From Coenobita brevimanus (Eukaryota > Arthropoda > Malacostraca > Decapoda > Coenobitidae), in the NCBI GenBank assembly GCA_032717465.1, contig CM064666.1:3880028-3944027 (forward strand): a DNA stretch of 64,000 nucleotides, read 5' to 3'. The notes below the pieces were generated by a model. It worked only from the letters and a program-made list of their open reading frames with translations. It searched no databases and had not been told where the DNA came from. Positions 47,589 through 57,799 of this stretch are shown in pieces. Position 1 is the first letter of the stretch; every line of letters starts with the position of its first letter. Both the position numbers and the translations under genes were made by a program.

Positions 47589-50500
47589 TGTAATGGATGC
47601 AAGAGCATACAGAGGCTGGGAGAGTGGACTTTCTGACCACCAATTGGTGGTGGTGAAAGTCTACTGTAGGTTCAAGTGTAATGGAGGAACAGAAGGGGGG
47701 AGGAACAGGAGGAAGTAGTCCATACAAGGAGGGAGGAAAGGCTGCAAGAGGATGGAAAAAAGGCAGAATATAGAAGTGGAGGAGCGATTGGGTAAATATG
47801 ATTTGGAGCAGATCGGGGAGGTGGAAGATGTTTGCAAGATTTTCACAGAAGAAACCTGTGCAACATGAGAGGTGGTGTGTGAGGTGAAGAAAAGACGAAA
47901 GGGGGTCCAGGAACAGATGGTGGAATGAAGAGGTGAGACGAGCTGTGGCACACAATAAAAATATGGATGGGAAGCAGAAGCAGAGGCATGAAGGAAGTTC
48001 AGAGACGGAAGAGAGAGGTGAAAAGATTAGTAAGAGAGTAAGAAGAGAATGAATTATGAATTTGGAAGGAGTTTGAGTGTAAAGCGGAATGAATGTAAGA
48101 AAATGTTCTGGAAGGAGGTAGAGAGACTCAGACAGGGTGATAAAGAAGTCAGTAGGGGAATGAAAGGTAAAAATGGTAACATGATAGTGGACAAGGGAAA
48201 AAAGTGAGCTGATGGAGAGAACAATTTAAGGAACTGTTAAACACAGAGAATGAAAGTAATGCGAATTTAAGCGGCTGGGGAATGGGTGGGAGAAGGAGGG
48301 TGGTAAGAAGGGAAGAAGAGATCCGTCGAATGGAAGTAGTGGAAACAGTGACGAAAGTTAAAATGGGAAAAGCACCAATAAATGATGGAGGGTGTGGTGA
48401 AATGCTGAAGCATGGGTGAGAGATAGTAGAAGAATAGATATGGAAGATGTGCAGATTGGCATGGGAGGAAGGTAGAGTCCCGGATGATTGGAAGTCAGGT
48501 ATAATTATTCCCTTGTACAAAGCTAAATGGGAAAAAGAAATGTGTGATAATCATAGAGGCATCTGTCTTCTAAGTTTAACAGGCAAAGTATATGGTAAGA
48601 TACTTGTTGATAGAGTTAGGAAAATAACAGAGGAATTATTTGGAGATGAGCAGGGAGGTTTTAGAAAGGGAAGAGGTTGTGTAGATCAGATATTCATCCT
48701 TAGGTCTTTAGTGGAAAAGTTTCTAGAGAAGGGAAACAAGTTGTATGAGGCCTTCATGGACTGGGAGAAAGCATATGACAGGGTGGATAGACAAGGAATG
48801 TGAAGATATTAAGAATATATTAAGTATATGAGAAGTTGTTGAATGCCATGAGAGAGTATGTACGAGTGGGCTAATGCTGCAGTGGGTGTGGGTAGTGAAT
48901 TGAATGAGTTTTTTTTAATCTGAATGTTGGATTGAAACGGGGATGTGTCATGTTTCCACGGTTGTTTAATTTGTATATGGATGAGGTTATAAAAGAGATA
49001 CAAGATAGGGCAATGGATGTTGTAGTGGCCCTAATAAGAGAGGACCGAATCTAAAAACTTTCTCTATTGTTGTTTGCAGATGATATTGTATTGTTTTATG
49101 AAGACAAAGGGGAGTTGCAAGGCTTGGTGAATGAGTTTGGGTGAGTGTGTAAGAAACGGAATCTGAAGGTAACCGTAGGGAGGAATAAAGTGATGGTGTT
49201 CGAGAGAAATGGGGTCACTGAATACACAGTGAGACTGGATGATAAGGAAACGGAAAATGTGAGTGCATTAAGTACTTGGGTAGTTTGATGAGTAAGGATG
49301 GAAGTTTGGAGGATGAAGTACTTGATAGGGTACCACACATGAAGAAATGTCGCTGGTTCTTTGAAAGCAGTGATAAGAAATAGGGAAGTGAGCATGGCAG
49401 TAAAAAAGTCTCTGCATGATAGAATTGTGATATTAACTCTAACGTATGGAAATGAAGCTTGGACCTTGTTGGATGGAACCAAGGCAAAAGTGAGAGGAAT
49501 GGAAGTGAGCTATTTGAGAGAAGCATGTGGAGTCACATGGAGAGACAAACTGAGAAATGAGGAAGTGAAGGAGCGTTGTGGTGTGGATGTTGTTACGGAA
49601 CAGAGAGAGATAATGAACATTTCAAGTAAGAATACTAAAATCACTACTGTCCCGCAAAGTTCCAGGTTCAAAACAAAAGAGTTAGGTAAAATTACAAGTT
49701 AAAGTTTAATGCTCAAACTTACAACTAAACATTCAGGACTCATAAGGATAATGTAATGGCAAAAAACAGGTTAAATATATGGTTAACTGCAATAGCCTCT
49801 ATTAACACGAAATTAGCAAAAGTAAATTTATCTAAGTTAGCCCTGATAAAATGAGAAAACCGGATAATGCTCAGTTAATGCAAGATATATTATTACAGAT
49901 ACAAAATATTATTAATAATGGCTGACACCTAAAACTCCACATGAATCACAAAAACCTTACCAGGCCCACGAACCAACACCTTATGCTATACAGTACAAGA
50001 AAAAATGTAATAACAGTTATACTCAAATTACACAGCAGCTAGATGGTTGGAGACTTCCTGAACACTCACAAAAATAATAATAACTGTACAGGGGAGGACA
50101 GAGATGTGAACAAAATGAGGAGTAGATCTAAGTGGCAATTAATGCAGAGTCTGAGCTCATTATATAGGGGCCGGCAGAGCTTGATACAACTTGTAAGAAG
50201 GACGCGCAAATGAAGCCACAGGGGACAAAGAGTTGACACTCCTGCTCTGAACAACAAAAAGAACGACTTACTCTACTATAAGAGAGGAGAAGGGGGGAGT
50301 GAGGTAGAACACGGAAGCTTGGTCACTATGGAAGCCACGAGGCGAATCGTGATCAAACATGCAGAACACTGTACGTTAGAATTATACAAAGGATAATGAA
50401 ATCATAGGCTATGTAACAATGTGGATGTGATAGACAGCATTAGGAGAAATACACTGAGGTGGTTCGGCTAACTGGAGAGGATGAAGAGCGAGAGACTAAC

Positions 50501-50697
50501 GAGGAGAATGTATGTGGGTGAGGTGGAGGGGGGGAGAATGGGGAAGGCCGAGATTGAAATGGAAGGATGGAGTGAGGAGGTATATGAGAGAGGGGATTGT
50601 GAGCTGAGGGGAGGGCAGTGAAATGACGGGAGACAGGGCGACATGGAGGCGATTTGTTTGTGGCCACCCTTCACGGGATTAAGGCGCCTGGCAAATG
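47588..50697 (+). mobile_element. RTE-like LINE, family A copy 4 (decayed, plus strand)
   Basis: 5'-truncated within the endonuclease (VMDARAYRGWESGLSDHQLV at 47596-47655) and running through linker, reverse transcriptase and C-terminus to GCGCCTGGCAAATGATAGATT near 50695. Fragments include DDWKSGIIIPLYKAKWEKE, GFRKGRGCVDQIFILRSL and FMDWEKAYDRVDR (48447-48803), LLFADDIVLF near 49070 and YLREACGVTWRDKL (49361-49590). It is much more diverged than copies 1 and 2. An 828-bp solo LTR splits it at 49591-50418. Confidence 0.8.
49591..50418. mobile_element. Solo LTR, 828 bp, with 4-bp target duplication
   Basis: Begins TGTTACGGAACAG and ends CTATGTAACA, giving the inverted end TGTTAC/GTAACA. ATGT flanks both sides (49587-49590, 50419-50422). 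Removing it and one ATGT leaves GTGTGGATGTGGATGTGATA, which matches the family A sequence of the other copies in length and content. An 8-bp model would leave the site 6 bp too short, so 4 bp is favoured. There is no coding capacity. Loss of the internal part by LTR recombination is the usual origin. Confidence 0.75.
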
Positions 50698-50708
50698 ATA
50701 GATTATTT

Positions 50709-50744
<36 letters not shown>

Positions 50745-50816
50745 CAGTGGTGGTAGTAGTAGTAGTAGTAGTGAAAACAACAGCAATAATGATGATGCTG
50801 ATAATAATAATAATAA
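50698..50816. repeat. (AGT)n and (AAT)n microsatellites
   Basis: AGT runs at 50709-50770 and AAT at 50800-50816, between two LINE copies in opposite orientation. Confidence 0.9.
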
Positions 50817-51145
50817 TCTATCTCTATCTATCTATATACCTAGGCTGCTTCCCCCAAGGAAAGGGAGGTAGCCGAGACAGGACGACACACTCTCCATTTA
50901 CTCATCCATTTAAACACATTCATTCACATCTTAGCCCCAAAGGGGAGAACGGACAGATCCTCACCGCACCACACCGCACAAGGGTCAACTGCGCAATGCA
51001 ATCAGTGACATTCGCAGCAGGGCCCGACAGCAGAGCTGGTTTACCCCTGCCACATCATAACATACCCATCCCCTTACCCGCACCTGACCTGACTAGCTGA
51101 TCAGACCAAATGCGGGAGAATATCCCCTCAGGGCTGCGTCATCAC

Positions 51146-51625
51146 TTATTTATTCACAATTTCTCTCCATTTATTTCTGTCACGCACAGCCACTCTTCCT
51201 TGCTCGACAGACATCCCTCTCGCATCCAGCGCTCTCTTCACACTATCCATCCATCCTATTCGTGGTCTTCCTCTCAGCCTTACACCTCTCACATCAGATC
51301 TAGTTATCTTTTTCACCAATCGCTCATTATCCATTCTCTCCATATGCCCAAACCATCGCAACACCCTCTGCTCAACTCTACCAGCCATCTCCTGAACAAC
51401 TCCAGTTCTCCTTCGCACTTCATCATTTCGCACCCGATCCATACGCGTCACTCCACACATACTCCTCAGACACCTCATCTCCATTACATTCAAACTTTCC
51501 CTCTCTGCTACACCCATATTCCATGTTTCAGCCCCATATAATGCAGTCGGTACCACAACACCCTCATACAGCCTTCTTCTCTTTACATCCATACTAAGCG
51601 GGGGGGATTTAAACACTTTTTTCAT
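51146..51625 (-). pseudogene. LINE polyprotein C-terminus (family B copy B)
   Basis: Continues in frame after the TGA: ALYGAETWNMGVAERESLNV, CGVTRMDRVRNDEVRRR, LRWFGHMERMDNERLV, RGVRLRGRPRIGWMDSVKR and a final RDRNKWREIVNK. It has the same layout as the family A C-terminus, although the two sequences are only distantly alike. Confidence 0.8.
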
Positions 51626-51628
51626 TCC

Positions 51629-52876
51629 TCACAGCACCTTTCCTACTTCATTTATTCTAGACTTCACTTCTGCATCTATTCTTCCATCCACAGCAACATG
51701 TGACCCTAGATATTTAAAACAATCTACCTCCTCAAGCAACTCACCATTCAAAACTATATTCATCCCCCTACCATCTATCAACCTCGTACACTTCATCAGT
51801 TTACTCTTATTCTCATTTACTTTCAAATTCCTCCTTTCACACACCCTTCCAAACTCCTCTACCAACTGTCTCAATCTCTCCTCTGAATCAGTCACCAGTG
51901 CAGTATCATCTGCAAACAGCAGCTGCTTCAGATTCCAACCTCCACCATCAACATTTACCAGACTCAGACCACCTAAAACTCTTGCATTCACCTCCCTTAC
52001 AACACCATCCATGTAAATATTAAACAACCAAGGTGACATCACACATCCCTGTCGCAGCCCTACTCTCACGGGAAACCAATCACTCACAGCATTTCCCACT
52101 CTTACACATGCTCTACTATTTACATAAAAACTTTTCACCCCTTTTAGTAACCTACCATCAAGTCCATACAATCTTAAAACAGTCCACAAAGCCTCCCTAT
52201 CAATTCTATCATACGCTTTCTCTAAATCCATAAATGCCCAAAACACATCCTTGCCTTTCGCTAAATACTTTTCACACACTTGTCTCACAGCAAACACCTG
52301 ATCAACGCATCCCCTCCCTCTCCTAAAGCCACACTGCTCATCACTAATCACTCCCTCTGTACCCTCTCTAACTCTCATAATTAACACTCTACCATACACC
52401 TTACCTACAACACTCAACAGACTTATACCCCTAAAGCTAGTACATTCATACTTATCACCCTTGCCTTTATACAACGGGACCACACAAGCACTTGCCCAGT
52501 CAATTGGCACCATACCTTTCTCAAAGCACACATTCAACAATCTTACTAACCAGTCAACAATAGTCACTCCACCACCCTTCAGGCATTCCACAGCACACCC
52601 ATCCATACCTGCAGCTTTCCCTGTTTTCATCTCCTTTACTGCCTTCTCCACTTCCTCCTTCGTGATCAAAGAATCATTCAACTCTCCCAACACATTTATT
52701 CCTTGCACCCTTCCATCCGCCACAATCTCAGCCACCCTTTCCTCCTCTACATTTAATAATCTTTCAAAATACTCTGCCCATCTCTTCCTTACTGCATCCA
52801 TCTCAATTAACATCCTTCCATCCTCTGCTTTTACTCGTTCTTCCTTCCCAGACTCTCCCTTTCGCACCCTTTTCAC
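51629..52876 (-). pseudogene. LINE reverse transcriptase, 415-codon open frame (family B copy B)
   Basis: Complete reverse transcriptase: KGKAAGMDG-type opening (TGKAAGMDGCAVECLKGGG), FRGISLLSVVGKVYG, DEQCGFRRGRGCVDQVFAV, AFMDLEKAYDRIDREALW (catalytic Asp), GLRQGCVMSPWLFNIYMDG and LLFADDTALVTDSEE (catalytic Asp pair). The frame ends at GKVL because a Gly codon, GGA in copy A, is TGA here near 51628. The remaining C-terminus follows in the same frame. Upstream sequence is lost by truncation. Confidence 0.85.
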
Positions 52877-52878
52877 CT

Positions 52879-52907
52879 AATAATAATAGTAATAAAATTA
52901 ACAATAA

Positions 52908-52987
<80 letters not shown>

Positions 52988-53044
52988 TTTAATAATAATA
53001 ATGATAATAATCAGAAGACTGTAACTCTCAGAGACCAGATAATG

Positions 53045-53099
<55 letters not shown>

Positions 53100-53125
53100 T
53101 AATAATAATAATAATAATAATAATG

Positions 53126-53174
<49 letters not shown>

Positions 53175-53180
53175 TAATAA
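52879..53180. repeat. (AAT)n microsatellite block, about 300 bp
   Basis: Nearly pure AAT interrupted near 53011-53040 by a short piece of the tandem array (AGAAGACTGTAACTCTCAGAG). Poly-Ile/Asn frames across it are artefacts. Confidence 0.9.
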
Positions 53181-54420
53181 TTAGAAGACTGTGATTGTCA
53201 GAGACCATTTTTAATCTCCGCCTATAAGAATATTTTTGACTGGGACAACAATCATTTTGTGTAATAACTCAAAAACTGTTCGTCAGCTTGGCAGCAAAAA
53301 GTATGCAGACCTGGTCAAGGACCAAACATATATTCTAAGGACAAGAAGTGCCTCATCTATGCTTTCCTTTTTCCTGTATGGAAGAGCGGTTGAAAAGTGG
53401 GGTGTCCAAAGCAATGCAATGTCACACAACACTGACCTTCAAATATTTTCCACACAAATGCTTGGAATGAAGAGAGAACCTGTATTTTTTTCACAGGAAA
53501 AATCATCAGAGAGATTACCAATATGCCGGGAATCGAACCCAGGACTCTCAGGTGAGAGCCAGGCAGCATACCACTACACCACGACCAGGTAAAAGCTATC
53601 TCACATTGTCACTATCTTGTAACCAACGTCCCTCCGCCCCCAACTGTGGGCCTGAAGAGGATGAGTTAACCCCCTGGCACTCGGGCAAGTAGATGCTTTT
53701 AATCTATCCCAAACACTTACGGCAAGTCAGAATGAAGAGAGAACCTGTATTTTTTGTGACAACGTGAGTTAGCTTTTACCTGGTCGTGGTGTAGTGGTAT
53801 GCTGCCTGGCTCTCACCTGAGAGTCCTGGGTTCGATTCCCGGCATATTGGTAATCTCTCTGATGAAAAATGCTTGGAAAATAGTTTTATAATGGGAGTTC
53901 CTTCCACGACCTATTTTTAAAAGTAAAATTAGTTTGGAGTAAAGTGAAGTGGAAAGTTCATGATTTATGGGCCTTTTTGGACTTCTGAGCTTGAAAAAAT
54001 AGGCTAAAATCACAGAAACGCTTCTTTCTAACAACTAAAAAGAAACGATGGTCAAACTTCCACCAAAAAGTACATAGACATGATCCAGGACGAAACTAAA
54101 CTTCTAGGGGTAAGGAGTGCCCCATTTGTGCTTTGTCTTTCCTGTATGGAGGAGGAACTGAAAACTGGGGCGTCTAACATATCTTAATGTCATGCATGAA
54201 TGACCTTCAAATTCTTTTCATACAATTGTTTGGAAAATAATTATATCATAAGATTTCCATCCATGGCCATATATCTATATTAGTTTTGGTGTAAGATGAG
54301 GTTGAATATTCATTTTTGGATCTGAGACCGTGAAAATGAGATCAAGGTTTGAAACTGAGTCAATGCAATAAAGTCACAGTGATGTAATTCCTCAGCAGGT
54401 ATTATGGAAATTGAAGACAA
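53180..54420. repeat. Tandem array of degenerate units (right part)
   Basis: Two further units of the 45.95-47.59 kb array, starting near 53175 and 54010, with the same order of segments (AATAACTCAAAAACTG, GACCTGGTCAAGGACC, GTGCCTCATCTATGC, TGGAAGAGCGGTTGAAAAG). The first is interrupted by the inverted SINE pair. Confidence 0.75.
53505..53864. mobile_element. Inverted pair of tRNA-like SINE units (long inverted repeats)
   Basis: The arms 53505-53612 and 53757-53864 are inverted copies of about 108 bp with only 2-3 differences. Each arm has an A-box-like GGTGTAGTGGTATGC and an exact B-box, GGTTCGATTCC, so each could recruit RNA polymerase III. On the plus strand the tRNA-like part is 53779-53845; on the minus strand 53523-53590. 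The acceptor stem does not pair, so these are not functional tRNAs. The phrase AAATGCTTGGAA occurs at both outer borders (about 53457 and 53867), a probable 12-bp target duplication, and TGAAGAGAGAACCTGTATTT is repeated inside. Confidence 0.6.
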
Positions 54421-54423
54421 AAA

Positions 54424-54447
54424 GTGACGGATTACTACTACTACTTT

Positions 54448-54482
<35 letters not shown>

Positions 54483-54488
54483 TTACTT

Positions 54489-54521
<33 letters not shown>

Positions 54522-54632
54522 TTACTACTACTGGTACCACTACTACTATTACTACCACTATTACTACTTCTACTACTATTATTACTACTACTACTACTAC
54601 TACAACTACTGCAAATAATAATAACAATAATA

Positions 54633-54672
<40 letters not shown>

Positions 54673-54690
54673 TAATGATAATAGAAATAA
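54424..54690. repeat. (TAC)n then (AAT)n microsatellite
   Basis: TAC with CTT and TAT interruptions at 54434-54605, then AAT to about 54675. Poly-Leu, poly-Tyr and poly-Val frames here are artefacts. Confidence 0.9.
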
Positions 54691-54713
54691 CTAGAATTCT
54701 TAAATTGCTGGCG

Positions 54714-55347
54714 GAATATTCAAAGAACTCCACATTCCGCATGAAAATACTTGTTATAACTGTTTATCTAATAATAGAGGACTTTTGGTATGACTCAAAT
54801 TTGTTTATGGATTTTGACCTGTGACCTTGAGATCAAGGTGAAGCTCGCTCATACAATGCAAATCATGTTCATTCATGACCCACTACATTTCCACCGAGTT
54901 TGGTCAAAATCAGCCAAATACTTTCCGATTTAGCACTCTCAGGCATGAGGCGGCCATTTTTATTTCCCTCAGTATCTCAAAAAGTATTTCTTAGATCTCA
55001 GTATCAGTATCCAGGTGCACTAGTATATGTTGACGACTTTGTACTGAAACATTTGCAAAGCAACCGATTCAGTAGTCTTTGCTGTGCAGGAGAGCAAAAA
55101 CTGAAAAAAAAAAATAAATAAAAAAAAAATAACAGAGGGCACTAGTGCGTCGCTAGTGCTAGGAAAAAAAAATTGTCAAAGGAAGTCTCCAACCAAGATA
55201 CAACACTCCAGAAACTTTCAAATCTCAATCTCAAACGGTCTTGGAAAGCCAGCCTTCTAGATCTTCTCCCTGTCCCTCCCCTCTCCCCAAAATAATATCT
55301 ACAGTGTCAGTAAGAACTTCACAGGATGTGGAGTTCTTCATAATATT
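54714..55347. mobile_element. Nonautonomous inverted-repeat element, copy 2
   Basis: Left end GAATATTCAAAGAACTCCAC (54714-54733) and right end GTGGAGTTCTTCATAATATT (55328-55347) are inverted copies of each other with a few differences. The 634-bp interior matches copy 1 at 43016-43760 and contains the TGACCTGTGACCTTGA motif. No open frame. Confidence 0.55.
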
Positions 55348-55379
55348 GACAAAAACAAGAAAACTTCCCACAAGGATGT

Positions 55380-56960
55380 GAGAAGTTGTAATAACGACAG
55401 CGATGTAGCACTGCAATCAACAAACTTAAGATAAGCACTTGGGGCAGATAAGATATCCCCATGATTAAAAGATGCAAAGAATGAAACTATTGACGTCTTC
55501 AATCAAAACTTTCTACATACTACTGGGGATTGGCACTGTACCTAATAAATGGAAACTAAGATTATATAACTCCGATATTTAAAGGGGTAATGAATCCCAA
55601 AATGGAAAGCACCATACAATACAATGACTTTAACGCAAGTAGTATGAAAGTTGTTGCAAGCCATAACAAGAGAGAAATTTGTTCCACATCTACAACAATT
55701 TTATAACTCATTCCTTAGTTTTCGGAATATTCATTCATGTCTTACCAATTCCCTCGATTTTTCAATAATATTGACGTACGATAAAACGAAATTTGCCTAT
55801 GAAATTTAATGTCAAAATTTCCATTAAGCATTAGATATAGTTTCCAATAAAAGGCCTGTTGAGAAACTAAAATCCCATGGTGTCACTGGCAATGTAAAAA
55901 TGTGGAAAGAAAACTGGTTTACAGGACAGATAGAGTTATACGATTAAATGGCAAAGAATCAAATTGAATGAATGTTACAAGTGGAGTGACAAAGTTCAGA
56001 TTTGAGACTTATTTTGTTTTTAATTTTCATAAGTGATATTGATGTAGCTTTTTGTTGCTGTAAAATGTCCAAGTCTGCCGATGTTACAAATACTGGCATC
56101 GGAGGAGGAACGCCGGAAAAAAAAGACAAAATTTAGCGAGATATTGATAGACTGTCAACGGAGCTCAAACGTGGGAAATGTATTTAAAAGATAATTGATG
56201 CAAGGTCCTAAATATTGGAAGGAAACATGAAAAGGTTATCTATAGTATGACTGGTACTAAACATGAATAAGTGAACCAAGAAAAAGGTTTAGGAGTAATA
56301 CCAACAAACAATTTTAAACCAATCCATTCTGCACAGAGGCGGTAGAGAAATCTAACCAACTACGAGTAACAGGATCCATTGGCAGAACACACGAATTCAG
56401 ATCGGATAAAATAATCCACTTCCTGCACACTTCAATAGTACACCCACACCTGGAGTACTGTGTGCAATGTGGTCACTATATTATCAGCAATGGTTAAAGA
56501 GAAACAGGGGAGAGTGCAACGAAGGGTAACAAAAATGATACCTCGGTTGAAGAACAAACCTCACGTGGAATGTTTGGAAGAATGAAGTGTTTAACTTGTC
56601 AACGCACAGCTGTAAGGCCTCACTACAGGGAGAATCTTAGAGTAGGCTATACAAGACTTTTAAATGACATGTTAATATGACAGCTGATAAATACTTCAAA
56701 ACAAATCCCTCAAATTGCACTAGAAGTAATGGCTATAAAATTACTCACCAGCGTTCTTAAGCAAATGAATATAAGATTTTCTTTCATTTCTTTTTTTTTT
56801 TTTTTTTTTTTTTTTTGGTTTAACAGAATTGCAAACGTGGAACAAATTACATAGAAATGTGGTAGAACGTGACATAGTAATAACATTTAAAGGCAGTTTA
56901 GATAAGTATCTAGCTTCTAATCCTCAGCTCACCACATTCATAGCTGAGTAACAAAAATAA
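55380..56960 (+). pseudogene. Decayed CR1-like LINE reverse transcriptase
   Basis: Plus-strand pieces in changing frames: GADKIS, TPIFKG, REKFVPHLQQFYNSFLSF, SCLTNSLDFFNN, VEKLKSHGVTGNVKMWKENW, FISDID, SADVTN (in place of FADDTK), VLNIGRKHEK, EKGLGVIPTNNFKP, GRTHEFRSDKIIHFLHTSI, HPHLEYCVQ, then, after an A/T-rich stretch and T-run (56790-56816), FNRIANV, and FKGSLDKYLASNPQLT near 56940. These are CR1 motifs in order. Stops, shifts and the changed catalytic box show long decay. It begins where the CR1 fragment at 41830-42420 leaves off. Confidence 0.75.
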
Positions 56961-57555
56961 AATGACTGATATTTCTTCCTCTTCTCCAAATTAATGACAA
57001 ATGTGATGTAACTGTATGAATATTTTTTAGTAGGGACGGACGCAAAGGATTATTTTTATTAATGTTGCCAAAGTATATTATATGAATCATTTTAAATCAT
57101 TTTGGGTACTAGGGATGAGATTACAAAACAACATTTGTAAGGGTTTATGGTTTAACTCATTTACGAAACAACGATAACGACATCGCAGTTAGGGACCGAA
57201 AGATCATCATAGTATTTACGTCCTACGTAACAGTAACTCAGAACTAATTCTAATTTTGCCCTTGAATTTCTGGTTCATATTCGATGAGCAGTGAGGTAAT
57301 GGGGACAAAATGTTTGATGAAGAGGAGTATTAAAGAAAGAACAGTGTGCACAAAGGAAAGAGGCAGAGGTATAGAAATTTCTCTTAAAGAATATAGGTGT
57401 GGAGAGAAGGAAGGATACAGAGAAAAGGAGGGAGGAGATGGGGATGGAGTCAAGGCTGGGGAAAGTCAACGAGTAGAACATAAAGTCTTTATTGAATTGG
57501 AGGATATATTGTTCTGCAATTATAATGGCTGTTTGTGTGCACTAGTGGTAACCAA
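56961..57555. other. No recognisable gene
   Basis: A plus-strand frame at 57284-57664 is Lys/Glu/Arg-rich and runs into the (TA)n tract; I do not support it. Confidence 0.45.
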
Positions 57556-57572
57556 GTGTGTGTGTGTGTGTG

Positions 57573-57661
<89 letters not shown>
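57556..57661. repeat. (GT)n and (TA)n microsatellite
   Basis: Short GT run at 57556-57571, then TA at 57578-57661. Confidence 0.95.
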
Positions 57662-57664
<3 letters not shown>

Positions 57665-57799
57665 GGTGTTCAGAAAAATCGTACCTTTAGGAACTTGAAG
57701 GGCAAAGTGCTTATTCAGTTCCACTACATTTGGAACTACACCATACTTTGCAATTTTCCTTTGGCCTTCTCAAACCCATGCCTCATTTCAACATGAGTT

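Larger units (their letters stand above)
50817..52878 (-). mobile_element. RTE-like LINE, family B copy B (5'-truncated)
   Basis: Tail TCTATCTCTATCTATCTATAT at 50817-50837, 3' region with GCTTCCCCCAAGGAAAGGGA, C-terminus and reverse transcriptase, truncated at 52878 (TTTTCACCT) where copy A continues into TCCAGAACATTTTC. (AAT)n sits on both sides, as for family A copy 2. Only one nonsense change interrupts the coding part. Confidence 0.85.

Noticed and set aside
53011..53208. Poly-Ile frame
   Set aside because: It is the (AAT)n tract read in one frame.
53523..53845. tRNA genes at both arms of the inverted repeat
   Set aside because: A- and B-boxes are present, but no acceptor stem pairs and the anticodon arm is poor; SINE origin fits better.
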